DNA of 18,788 nt from Paraglomus occultum (GCA_910592205.1 CAJVPJ010000696.1:1-18788), one strand, 5' to 3'; counted from the first letter of the stretch, positions 1 through 10,147 are shown. Notes: generated by a model from the letters alone, not told the origin. Made by a program: numbers and translations.

Positions 1-208
1 ACATCAAGTGGTACAATCTTCACTATATCGAGAGACAATCTACTAATATTGTTTGACGAAAAACTTGACTATATCTAATAACGAGGTTTACTATATAACT
101 TCACTATATCGAGGGAAAATTTAATAATACTGTTTATGTATCAGAGGAATTCTTGACTATAATGCGAAATTTACTGTATCGAGGCTTGACTATATCGGAG
201 TTTGACTG
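1..208. mobile_element. Right end of a pogo/Tigger-like DNA transposon (left part outside window)
   Basis: The stretch ends in TTTGACTG at 201-208 followed by TA (209-210). This is the mirror of the CAGTCAAA terminus of the complete pogo-like element at 814-2050. Inside it are repeated subterminal motifs of the form TTCACTATATCGAG (near 17-32 and 99-113) and CTTGACTATATC, as expected for binding sites of a CENP-B-like transposase. No transposase reading frame is visible, so this is probably a non-autonomous copy. The left terminus lies outside the window. Confidence 0.7.
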
Positions 209-1018
209 TATTAGCATTAGGAACTTTCTAGACCTTTTCATAATGTTCCCCTGTATGCCAATGACAATTGATGCGCAGAAATTTGCACACGCATTAATGA
301 CGTTTAGTTCGAATGTCGTGGCTCAAGGTTTGCTATTACTATAAAAAACGACCGAAATTGAGCTATTTTACGAAAAAGCTTCGCGAACTGCTTTTACAAA
401 ATCTGTCCAACAGATTAAAATGTTTGCTCTCACAAGCGAATTCATTCTCGGATTATTATCCTTGGATATTACCTTTTTTATAAAATCTACAAATATATGA
501 ATCAGAAAATTGATAAAATAATCAATTTAATCGAGCCTACGAAAAGGCGCAATAATAAATCAAGTAATTCGGCGAACGAAGTTACTTACCAGACGTCGAA
601 AAACTGTGGAAGAACTTTAAAAACCTGTTTGACAAAAAAACCAGGCTGGATCCGAAATTTTCATTTAATCAAATGGCCACCGAAATCCGCGAATTACGCG
701 AATGAAAAGGCGTTGTAGCCTCCACGTTGAAAAATTTTTACAAACGAAAAACGAATCCGAAAAAGAGAACGCTAGAAGCTGTCGAAGAATGGATTGATAA
801 AAATAAAGAAATACAGTCAAACCTCGTTATACCGAAGGTTGGGGGGGGGGGGGCATCAATGATTCGGTATAGCGAGGGATTCGGTATAACGAAATGTTGC
901 AGATAAATATTTTTATTTCAACTTATGACAAATAAAACCTCGATATTATAAAATCGTATGTTGACAATGAGAAATATTGTGTCTTATTCAGAACAAAGTT
1001 CCGTGATGGAACGTCTTG

Positions 1019-1330
1019 GCACAATATAATCTTGGTGTGTGTTATAAACATGGAAATGGAGTAAGAAAAGGTGAACAAAAGGCAATTGAATGGTTTCAAA
1101 AAGCAGCTGAGCAAGAGCATGCCAAAGCTCAATTAAATCTTACTAAATGATATTAGTATGGAACCAGAGTAGAGAAAAAAATAAGCAGAAGGTAGTTGAT
1201 CAATGTGGGATTATTGCTCAAGTTTGTCTTATGATATTAACATGTTATTAAAATGAAATTGAATAGAAACAATAATAAGGCAGTTGAATTATTATTACAT
1301 CAGAATGCAGCAAAATAAGCACATCTACCG
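1019..1330 (+). pseudogene. Captured, decayed Sel1-like repeat (SLR) fragment
   Basis: The frame from 1019 reads AQYNLGVCYKHGNGVRKG, then KAIEWFQKAAEQEHAKAQ, ending at TGA 1148-1150. This is one full Sel1-like repeat (consensus A-x-Y-x-L-G-x-x-Y-x-x-G-x-G-V, then KA-x-x-W-x-x-K-A-A and AQ). Beyond the stop, shifting frames give further repeat-like pieces: YGTRVEKK near 1155-1180, and NNNKAVELLLHQNAAK near 1270-1317. A decayed second and third repeat are therefore likely. Sel1 repeats are alpha-solenoid scaffolds for protein interaction and are, to my knowledge, greatly expanded in Glomeromycotina. No start codon or complete domain remains, so this is a captured fragment inside the pogo-like element. 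Confidence 0.75.
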
Positions 1331-1463
1331 AAAAGGTTCTGGATTATTATTATCCTGTTAATAATTCTTGATAATTATATATAATATTAATTTTATTTAA
1401 TGGTATAACATTTAATAATAAAAATATTGTAAAAATGTGTTACGATAGACGCTGAAGCAACTA

Positions 1464-1655
1464 CAAGTGAAACTCGATATAAGAAGCTCTTGATATAAGA
1501 AACACTAATTAAAATTTGATATAAGAAAGTTGAGCTGAAAACAGTCTATATAAAATTATCTCTATATAAGAAAGTTACTAATAAACTCTCGGTATAAGGA
1601 TTCTAAAATTTTTTACTATGGGTCCCGATTACTTTCTTATATCGAGAGCCACTTG
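1464..1655. mobile_element. Small pogo-like MITE nested inside the 814-2050 element
   Basis: The ends are imperfect inverted repeats: CAAGTGAAACTCGATATAAG at 1464 and the complement of CAAGTGGCTCTCGATATAAG ending at 1655, with 19 of the first 22 positions identical. TA flanks it at 1462-1463 and 1656-1657. The motif GATATAAGAA recurs internally (near 1489, 1518 and 1560 in variant forms). No reading frame is present. The terminus (CAAGTG) and iteron (GATATAAGAA) differ from those of the host element (CAGTCA, GGTATAACGA), so it looks like a distinct family inserted into it rather than an internal repeat. Confidence 0.72.
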
Positions 1656-2112
1656 TATAAATGGATGCAAAAGAACAAGACATGAACGACCGAAAAATCG
1701 TATGATAAACAATAAACCGAATTCTGACAATGATAGCTGAATTAGGAATGCTACAGTACAGATATATCGTATGACAAAGTAAGCGTATGACAGAAATTTG
1801 TACGACTGATAACTTGCTGCAACCAATCATTGTAATTAATATTATTGTCACGGGACAAAACTTCGTTATAGCGAGACTAGTAACAATACAAAAATCCTGC
1901 GCTGAACTTCGGTAACGGTATAAAGCGACTTTTCTATTAAAATTCGGTATAGCGAGTGAATTTTAAATATTAAAAAGTGGGGAGGAGATGCTTGCTTCGG
2001 TATAACGTGAAATTCGGTATAACGAACTTCGGTATAACGAGGTTTGACTGTAGATGACAGTGATAATATTATTAATAATAGCGATAGTAAAGAAGATAAT
2101 GAAATTTAAATT

Positions 2113-2135
2113 TGCACCAGAGTGACCAAAGAATA
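2113..2135 (+). repeat. Truncated tail repeat of the NFYxRxTxP relic
   Basis: TGCACCAGAGTGACCAAAGA lies 3 bases after the TAA of the 410-2109 relic. The same sequence, in the same position after the acidic tail, is seen in reverse at 3061-3083 and forward at 11171-11193. Here the second arm of the hairpin is missing because a dispersed repeat begins at 2138. Confidence 0.75.
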
Positions 2136-2137
2136 GT

Positions 2138-2345
2138 TTAATGCTCGTTTATTAGTTATGATCTTCCTTTCTTCATGGTAAATTTCATAAGTAATTTTTT
2201 CTTGATATGGATATTCCTGGAGAGTTTGGGTATCATTGATTTAAAAACGTATGAAGCAATTTTTTCTCCTTGTTCTTTTTTTGGAATGCTTCTAATAGTG
2301 CTGTAATTCTTTGGTTCCATGGTGAATTTGATGTAAATTAATAAT
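2138..2345 (-). repeat. Dispersed repeat copy A (5'-truncated), carrying a frameshifted MEPKNYSTIRS reading frame
   Basis: Read on the minus strand, this copy begins within the TTACATCAAATTCACCATGG segment and runs through the MEPKNYSTIRSI coding piece to the boundary CGAGCATTAA at 2138. It matches copy B (2367-2769) closely, including that 3' boundary. A one-base deletion (TTTAAATCAATG here against TTTAAAATCAAT in B) breaks the frame. It lacks the upstream 5' module. It lies head to head with copy B and directly abuts the truncated relic tail at 2113-2135. Confidence 0.75.
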
Positions 2346-2366
2346 ACCAAGAATGCAATGCCAATG

Positions 2367-2769
2367 TGGGGCAGACTGCATATGTGACATAAATGAGGGG
2401 CTGATTATGATATGGCTGTAAAATTGATCAGGTGACTGATTATGATGACGTTTTGCCTTGTTAGTTTCAATTCCCACTTTATTATACCAGAAGGCGAGGA
2501 ATATAAACCATAACAGGATTAATATAGGACTATCCTTATATGTAAAAATATAAATATGAAACTAATTTACATTAAATCCACTATGGAACCAAAGAATTAC
2601 AGCACTATTAGAAGCATTCTAAAAAAAAAACAAGGAGAAAAAATTGCTCCATACGTTTTTAAAATCAATAATACCCAAACTCTCCAGGATAAGGAATATC
2701 TAGATCAAGAAAAAATCACTTATGAAATTTACCATGAAGAAAGGATCATAACTAATAAACGAGCATTAA
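2367..2769 (+). repeat. Dispersed repeat copy B: 5' module plus intact small reading frame
   Basis: The copy starts TGGGGCAGAC and contains the diagnostic blocks CTGATTATGATATGGCTGTA, ACTTTATTATACCAGAA and a TATA-like AT-rich run just before the ATG at 2556. It continues to the CGAGCATTAA boundary shared with copy A. The same blocks occur at 9531-9611, 17501-17905 and 18337-18705. I saw no long terminal repeats, target duplication or transposase, so the class is unassigned. Confidence 0.75.
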
Positions 2770-2792
2770 CACCAACACCAACACATGATTAA
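2556..2792 (+). CDS. Hypothetical 78-residue protein of dispersed repeat (MEPKNYSTIRS family)
   Basis: This is the only copy of the family in the window with an uninterrupted frame. It starts MKLIYIKSTMEPKNYSTIRS and continues through QGEKIAPYVFK and EKITYEIYHEERI to a TAA at 2790-2792, the last few codons lying beyond the repeat boundary. Copy A (minus, 2138-2345) and copy D (18553 onward) encode the same protein with frameshifts at an A-rich run or a one-base deletion. Copy B also has a six-base insertion (GATAAG) relative to both. The sequence is hydrophilic and lysine-rich, with no motif I recognise and no signal peptide. It may be an exon or a remnant of a longer transposon protein. Function is unknown. 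Confidence 0.35.
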   Translation: MKLIYIKSTMEPKNYSTIRSILKKKQGEKIAPYVFKINNTQTLQDKEYLDQEKITYEIYHEERIITNKRALTPTPTHD

Positions 2793-2993
2793 TGATGAAC
2801 CAAGAAAGAACGAAAACGTAAGGGAAATAAATTTCATAAAAGCTTCCCCACTGATCGAGTGATCTCGTTAATGAAAGATCTATAAGACTGCTCGAGCATA
2901 TTTCGCCAGTTTGACACAATTGCTACCAAGTCAAAATTGCACAACACATTTCAATTTGTAAGCATAATTTTAATATCTTTAAATAGTAATAAA
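2770..2993. other. Short unannotated AT-rich spacer
   Basis: Between the end of repeat copy B and the hairpin tail of the minus-strand MULE relic I see no coding signal or repeat match within the window. Confidence 0.5.
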
Positions 2994-3083
2994 TGCACCA
3001 GAGTGATTGCATGGGAGGAAATACTCGACCCAAAGCCATTGATGAGTATAATAATAACCTATTCTTTGGTCACTCTGGTGCAA
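2994..3083 (-). repeat. Hairpin tail of the minus-strand MULE relic
   Basis: The outer arm TGCACCAGAGTGATTGCAT (2994-3012) is complementary over about 12 bases to the inner arm ending TCACTCTGGTGCA at 3070-3082. Read on the minus strand this gives TGCACCAGAGTGACCAAAGA, a spacer, then ATGCAATCACTCTGGTGCA. The same order, with a shorter spacer, is at 11171-11232. Sequence similarity stops a few bases outside the outer arm, so this is probably the 3' end of the element. Confidence 0.7.
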
Positions 3084-3085
3084 AT

Positions 3086-4731
3086 TTATCTTTTTTATTA
3101 TTGTTACTATTAATAACATTATCACTATCGTCTATTTCATCGTCTTCACCTGAGTGGTTTACGTTTCCTTCTTTTCTTCGTCGATCCAACGTTGAATTGC
3201 CTCGATCGTCTTTTTCCGCGGAGTTGTTCTTTGAAGATAAAAATTTCTTATTGTAGACGCAGCAATGGCCTTTTGTTCGTCGAGCAACTTATGAATTTTG
3301 ACATCCGCATATAAGTATGATTTATCGGCTGATCAGACAGTTTCTTCCACTCGGACTTGAAGCTTTTAATCCACTCTGGCTTTTCAACCACAGAATAAAT
3401 CTGTTGTAATTTTCGTTCTTGATGAACGATCACTTTTTCGCATTAAAATATATACAACAAGATCCATTCGTGGGCGAAAAAATTTGTATAAAAAATCTCT
3501 TTTTATAGTTTCCCAGTGGCCTTCGATGAACATTGTGGTTTTTAAGACAGAAAGCTTGTCTTCGCAGGGAGACCGCGCCCACAATAGCCATTTTGAGACA
3601 TCATGCCATTCCGTCCAAGATACATCCAGAGTGAAATTAAAGCATTTTCTTTGCAGAATATGTACATTTCTTCAACTGCTGCTTCATAAATTTTATTTTG
3701 GGTAAGAAACTGTCCTTCAACGTTTGGAATGAGCGGATGTTGGTGTAAATGTTTTTCCATACTATTTGACGCAGTTCCTTAGGACAAAATTGAGACGCCT
3801 GTTCAATTCCGCGGAAGGAAAACCTGATTCAAATTCCGAAAGAGGGGTAAATCCCGAAGATCTAGTTGCAATCTTATTGCTTGAAAGTCTGAGGAAGACA
3901 GCCCTTTTGATGTGCCATTTGCATAATTGAACCTTACTATGCGGCCATGTAAATCGAGCAGCATTTATCTGGGCGAAATCTTTATCCGTTAGAAAAAAGC
4001 AAGATTCAACCCTCTATTACGAAATATTGTAAGGAATCTCTGCAATATTCCTGTTCGAATTCCTCCTTTACACTGTCCATTATTTTCGACAAATAAATAT
4101 GATAACGGGAAGCCAGTGCCGTTCATCTCTGCGTGTAAGTTATACAATTCAAATCCCATATCGTTCGTATTGTCTTAAAAGTATACGGTAGTTAGATATA
4201 TATATTAAAAAAAATAAATAAATACTAGAAGACATACATGTAGCGTCTATTCCACACTCATTTATATTAATTCCCAATTGATTCATTGATCCAGCATTCT
4301 AGTGTCGAAAGCCAGAGCACGAACTGGTTCCATTTCATTAAGTATAATGTCATAATGTTCCCGCAACCACAGAATGGCCGATTCAAAAGCATTGTTATGA
4401 CGTTTATAGCGTTCTTGCCCAAATTGAGACCACCAAAAATGTATGTGCTTTGCCGAATCGATGGATCTGCGTTATTTCTAATCAGCTGCGAATATATTTC
4501 ACGCGGTAAGAGATCGATGTTTTCTTTGATAAACGTCTTAACCTCCTCAGAAATAAAAAGATGACCTTCGACAAGATGAAGTTGGCCTAATATGATGCAT
4601 TTTCCCGAATCAAGTCAGTTATAATATAACAAGATCTCTGAACTTGTTGAAAACGTGACTTTGCCGCAGATGTATCACAAAATTTGGGGTGCTTGCAGAT
4701 CTTAATCTATCAAAAACGGGGCATGTCTAAA
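3086..4731 (-). pseudogene. MULE-type DDE transposase relic with one intron and the NFYxRxTxP C-terminal module
   Basis: Reading right to left: EEVKTFIKENIDLLPREIYS (about 4545-4486), HFWWSQFGQERYKRHNNAFE (about 4440-4380), ECGIDAT at 4259-4239 holding the first catalytic Asp, then a fungal-type intron (4174-4237). After the intron come MGFELYNLHAEMNGTGFPLS (from 4159), LTDKDFAQINAARF (from about 3992, second Asp) and LCKWHIKRAV (from about 3926), the C-x2-H signature of Mutator-like transposases. Further on are GHWETIKRDF near 3515 and STIRNFYLQRTTPRKKT near 3265-3215, then an acidic tail. At least one frameshift (a T-run before LTDKD at about 3994), a frameshift before HFWW and several stops show it is dead. 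The third catalytic acidic residue could not be placed with confidence. The tail repeat at 2994-3083 closes the element. Confidence 0.8.
4174..4237 (-). other. Spliceosomal intron in the MULE relic
   Basis: On the minus strand the donor is GTATGT at 4237-4232 and the acceptor TTTTAAG ends at 4174. A CTAAC branch-point match is at 4195-4191, about 18 bases before the acceptor. Removing these 64 bases joins T to AC and gives GIDATYNTNDMGFELY, the normal uninterrupted wording around the first catalytic Asp of this transposase type. Without removal the frame meets a stop. Confidence 0.75.
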
Positions 4732-4998
4732 GCGGACCAGATCTCTCGCGATCCCATTGGTCAAATTTGTATAGCAGCCAATAAAACTGCCAATGCGTGA
4801 TCACGTTCTGCCTTTCCCCAAAAACGGAACTCCTGGTGTATCAATAACAATAATACTCCTGAAGATTGTACTTAGCATCTTTTGTTTACATGTTTTCGCT
4901 CATTCAAAGACAAAGATTTTTAATTATTTAAAAAGGTCGCCAAGTTTTCCATTTCTTGCTTAATATCAAACTTTCGAGCTACCGTTAACGTAAAGAAA
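4732..4998. other. Intergenic, no supported feature
   Basis: This lies upstream of the recognisable MULE coding region (minus strand) and of the 4999 start (plus strand). It may contain the 5' end of the MULE relic, but I could not find a convincing second terminus. The best candidate, AACTCCTGGTGTATCAA near 4829-4845, is too weak a match to the 3' hairpin arm. Confidence 0.4.
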
Positions 4999-5586
4999 AT
5001 GAGCACTTCTACTGCTGAACAGTCTATGTCTGCATCACATGTCGCGCCACCGGCAGTCGAAGCATATTTCAACAAGGTCCCGGCTGAACAATGGACCTTG
5101 CTGAGGTATTTAAAGAGGAAGAGAAGAGACATTGTGGTGCTGAAATCTCTAGACTATGAGAGAGAGTATGCGTTTTATGAAGCAAAAATCAACTCGGAAC
5201 ATAATACGCCATTAAGAGAAAGGCTGCAAACCGTTAAAGGGATTTTTTATATATCGCAGAAATCATGCGGCAAGTTTTCCAGACGGGGAAAGGCCATGCT
5301 TCGGAGAAGTGACCAGAACGGCTTCTGCCAAGTGGATGGCGGAACGCACGGACGTGCGATTGTACTTTATTTTGCTCGCACAATGTTCCTACCTTCACTT
5401 CGACATCAACTACGCCAGTCGCCACGCCGCAGCACAACGGCTTCTGCCAAGTGGATGGCGGAACGCACGGACGTGCGAATGTACTTTATTTTGCTCGCAC
5501 AATGTTCCTACCTTCAATTCACTTCGACATCAACTACGCCAGTCGCCACGCTGCAGCACAACTACTCAATCGACATCGACGAATGA
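4999..5586 (+). CDS. Hypothetical protein, frame spans an internal tandem duplication
   Basis: The 195-residue frame starts with ATG in a good context (AAAGAAAATGAGC). The first 100 or so residues look protein-like: MSTSTAEQSMSASHVAPPAV, then WTLLRYLKRKRRDIVVLKSL and YEREYAFYEAKINSE. I recognise no family. From 5317 to 5559 the frame runs through two copies of a GC-richer unit of 119 and 124 bases, which it reads in different phases, so residues after about 107 are probably not ancestral protein. Together the two units total 243 bases, a multiple of three. Another frame (5451-5807) stays open beyond the duplication and carries ILYVEDSIQAYFKNEDFQFL, which may be the original downstream coding sequence. 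The gene may be real but damaged, or have introns I did not resolve. Confidence 0.35.
   Translation: MSTSTAEQSMSASHVAPPAVEAYFNKVPAEQWTLLRYLKRKRRDIVVLKSLDYEREYAFYEAKINSEHNTPLRERLQTVKGIFYISQKSCGKFSRRGKAMLRRSDQNGFCQVDGGTHGRAIVLYFARTMFLPSLRHQLRQSPRRSTTASAKWMAERTDVRMYFILLAQCSYLQFTSTSTTPVATLQHNYSIDIDE
5317..5559 (+). repeat. Tandem duplication, 119 bp and 124 bp units
   Basis: Unit one is 5317-5435 and unit two is 5436-5559. Both begin AACGGCTTCTGCCAAGTGGA and end in CAGCAC. Differences are few: T/A at the GTGCGATTG/GTGCGAATG position, a five-base AATTC insertion after CTACCTTC in unit two, and C/T near the end. The near-identity suggests a recent duplication. All three forward frames are open for long stretches across it. 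Confidence 0.9.
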
Positions 5587-5807
5587 CGGTTAAGAATGAT
5601 TTGGGTTCAGGTGCTCAACCCAATCATAAACTGTTCTCAAACATACTTTATGTAGAGGACAGCATACAGGCATACTTCAAAAATGAAGACTTCCAATTTT
5701 TAAAGGATAGTCAAGATGTCTGTGGACGTTTACATAACAATAATAATCGTACTAAATTTAATAATGTAACCAAAACATTAATATTAATTTTGACGCAAAT
5801 CGAGTAG

Positions 5808-6051
5808 ACTACTCTTATTTGTCATTACTGATACCGATCGCTAATAAATATCACGTTAACTAAAATATGTTGCATTAGAGTTGTTAATTGTTCCAAAGTG
5901 GGTCGAGTCTTTCCGTCGGCTCGAACGTTAAATAGTTCACAATGTGTACCTTCGCGGTAAATTTTAATAAACCAACATAAAGACTAAATGCCGATGGTGT
6001 CCCATTAATCTCTGTTGACAGAAAAAGTCCGTTTACATTTTTGACACTAGG
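5808..6051. other. Intergenic between the hypothetical frame and the DDX41 3' end
   Basis: This is AT-rich sequence with no frame or repeat match that I can support. It separates two genes that converge on it from opposite strands. Confidence 0.5.
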
Positions 6052-6057
6052 TTTATT
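6052..6057 (-). terminator. Putative polyadenylation signal of DDX41
   Basis: AATAAA on the minus strand lies about 80 bases beyond the DDX41 stop codon at 6138-6140, in an AT-rich context. It is the best-placed canonical hexamer downstream of the gene. Confidence 0.5.
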
Positions 6058-6137
6058 TCGTTCTCAATATTTTATCTTTTTACATCTCAACTGTTATTGT
6101 TTCTTAAATAAGACAGACAGTCATTCAATCAAACGCA

Positions 6138-9063
<2,926 letters not shown>

Positions 9064-9530
9064 TTTTCATAACATATGGCAAACTGATACATTGCATTTA
9101 CATGGTCTTTTCGATATAGTAATAATTCAGCAAGAACACCAGAAATTACTGCCCATTGGCGTATTTCTCTGCAGCATAATGATTGGACCGAGATTATCGT
9201 CCTAATACTAAACGGGTAAGTTTGAATACGCGCTTTAAATGGGACAATGGGACATAACCACACAGTGAACAATTTACTATCGGCATAAATGAGATTATTA
9301 TGGTTTAATTAATGTCATGTCAGAATATGACTAACATTAGAGTGCCAAGGTGCTTGTTTGAGTGAAGGATTCAAAGGATATGAAAATTCGAACGATGTAC
9401 ATGAGTTCAAGACAAAGTCTACTGGTATATGGTAGCCCACCCCTGAAACCTGGAATAAGAAACGTAAAGGAGAACATAAAAGAGGGCGTAAAAACGGATT
9501 TTGTATTGTAAACTTTTGTCCTTGTGATCA
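9064..9530. other. DDX41 upstream region / divergent intergenic spacer
   Basis: This lies between the DDX41 start (minus) and the 9687 gene (plus), so it probably holds the DDX41 promoter. I can point to no specific element with confidence. A minus-strand frame runs through part of it into exon 1 in another phase, but it has no independent support. Confidence 0.4.
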
Positions 9531-9611
9531 AAACCAGACAAAGTAAACATTCCGTATTAATATATGAGAGCTTTGATTATGTATATGATGTGGCTGTGAA
9601 ATTGACTCATA
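9531..9611 (+). repeat. Dispersed repeat 5' module, partial copy E
   Basis: AAACCAGACAAAGTAAACAT, then GATGTGGCTGTGAAATTGAC, match the same order of blocks at 17510-17575 (copy C) and 18353-18420 (copy D). Similarity ends near 9611, about 75 bases before the ATG of the 9687 reading frame. This copy lacks the later part of the module (TATACCAGAA, TATA-like run, MKLIYIKF). Confidence 0.65.
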
Positions 9612-9686
9612 AAGGGGATCCAAGAAAAATGAAAAATTTTAAAAAAATTCCCTGAGAATTCTCTAATTTATAATTGTCAACTAGAA

Positions 9687-9995
9687 ATGACCATGATGGA
9701 GAATGGAAGACCTATACGTAAAGAAGTTACCAAAACAAAATATTTTGACTTTAATATTCTTATTGATGATAATAAAGCAGTTATTGAGCAAACAAAAAAG
9801 GCATTTCCTAACAGAGTTTATGTGCCACCAGCATACAAGACTAATGAAGATATACAAGGAGAAAATGTTTACCATGTTGAAACAAATGTGAGTGATATAG
9901 TGGTTGAGGACTTTGCCAAAGCTGCTCAGGAATATAAAGAAAAGCACGCCCGCCAAAATATTAAGTTGGACGGAGAAGATAGTAGCAAAATATGA
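9687..9995 (+). CDS. Unidentified small protein, possibly a terminal exon
   Basis: The frame encodes 102 hydrophilic residues beginning MTMMENGRPIRKEVTKTKYF, with FPNRVYVPPAYKTNED in the middle and a charged end AQEYKEKHARQNIKLDGED. I do not recognise the family. TTTATAATTGTCAACTAG just before the ATG looks like a splice acceptor, so this could be an internal or last exon. The TGA stop (9993-9995) is followed in the same frame by KQRAVGYAFSLFIVIIGYLI, a convincing membrane helix, and no stop until about 10194. A homologous 3' fragment in reverse at 17369-17436 keeps the TGA and differs by a 9-base gap, three whole codons, which suggests past coding constraint. Options are a soluble protein ending here, a tail-anchored protein that has lost its anchor through a nonsense change, or readthrough. 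Confidence 0.5.
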   Translation: MTMMENGRPIRKEVTKTKYFDFNILIDDNKAVIEQTKKAFPNRVYVPPAYKTNEDIQGENVYHVETNVSDIVVEDFAKAAQEYKEKHARQNIKLDGEDSSKI

Positions 9996-10147
9996 AAGCA
10001 AAGAGCAGTGGGTTATGCTTTCAGCTTGTTTATTGTAATTATTGGATATTTGATTATTAAAAACTTAATAACAAAAATATTATTATCAGCCTGGTATTGG
10101 GTGCCTTCAAATGTTCACTTTGTCTGGTTTTGTTACAGCACGCTCCA

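Larger units (their letters stand above)
814..2050. mobile_element. Complete pogo/Tigger-like non-autonomous element with TA target duplication
   Basis: The termini are a perfect 24-bp inverted repeat beginning CAGTCAAACCTCGTTATACC at 814 and its complement ending at 2050, flanked by TA at 812-813 and 2051-2052. CAGT-type ends and TA duplication are typical of the pogo branch of Tc1/mariner. Subterminal copies of TTCGGTATARCGA lie near both ends: two on the left (about 860-895) and four on the right (about 1943-2040), plus a variant near 1862. No transposase frame is present. The interior holds a Sel1-repeat fragment, a 13-G run (841-853) and a nested smaller element. The insertion site is in a coding relic whose frame is restored exactly when the element and one TA are removed. 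Confidence 0.88.
410..2109 (+). pseudogene. Relic with NFYxRxTxP C-terminal module, interrupted by a pogo-like insertion
   Basis: From 589 to 813 one frame reads a lysine-rich protein tail: KLWKNFKNLF at 601-630, then FNQMATEIREL near 664-696, then STLKNFYKRKTNPKKRT at 721-771 and EEWIDKNKE. There is a single in-frame TGA at 703-705. The frame is broken at 813 by the 814-2050 element and resumes exactly in phase at 2053 with an acidic tail (DDSDNIINNSDSKEDNEI) and a TAA at 2107-2109. Homologous C-terminal modules occur at 10590-11160 (+) and at the end of the MULE relic at 3086-4731 (-). A weaker match to the 10690-10730 copy begins near 430 (TSEFILG versus TSEFFLG). The family is transposon-associated; the biochemical role of the module is unknown to me, and a DNA-binding role is only a guess. 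Confidence 0.65.

Noticed and set aside
2993-3256. 87-codon plus-strand open frame
   Set aside because: It is the antisense shadow of the MULE relic tail and its hairpin. The homologous reading is on the minus strand.
9993-9995. TGA as a selenocysteine codon
   Set aside because: No insertion-element structure was recognised downstream, and fungi are generally thought to lack selenoproteins apart from a few early branches. A plain stop is the simpler reading.
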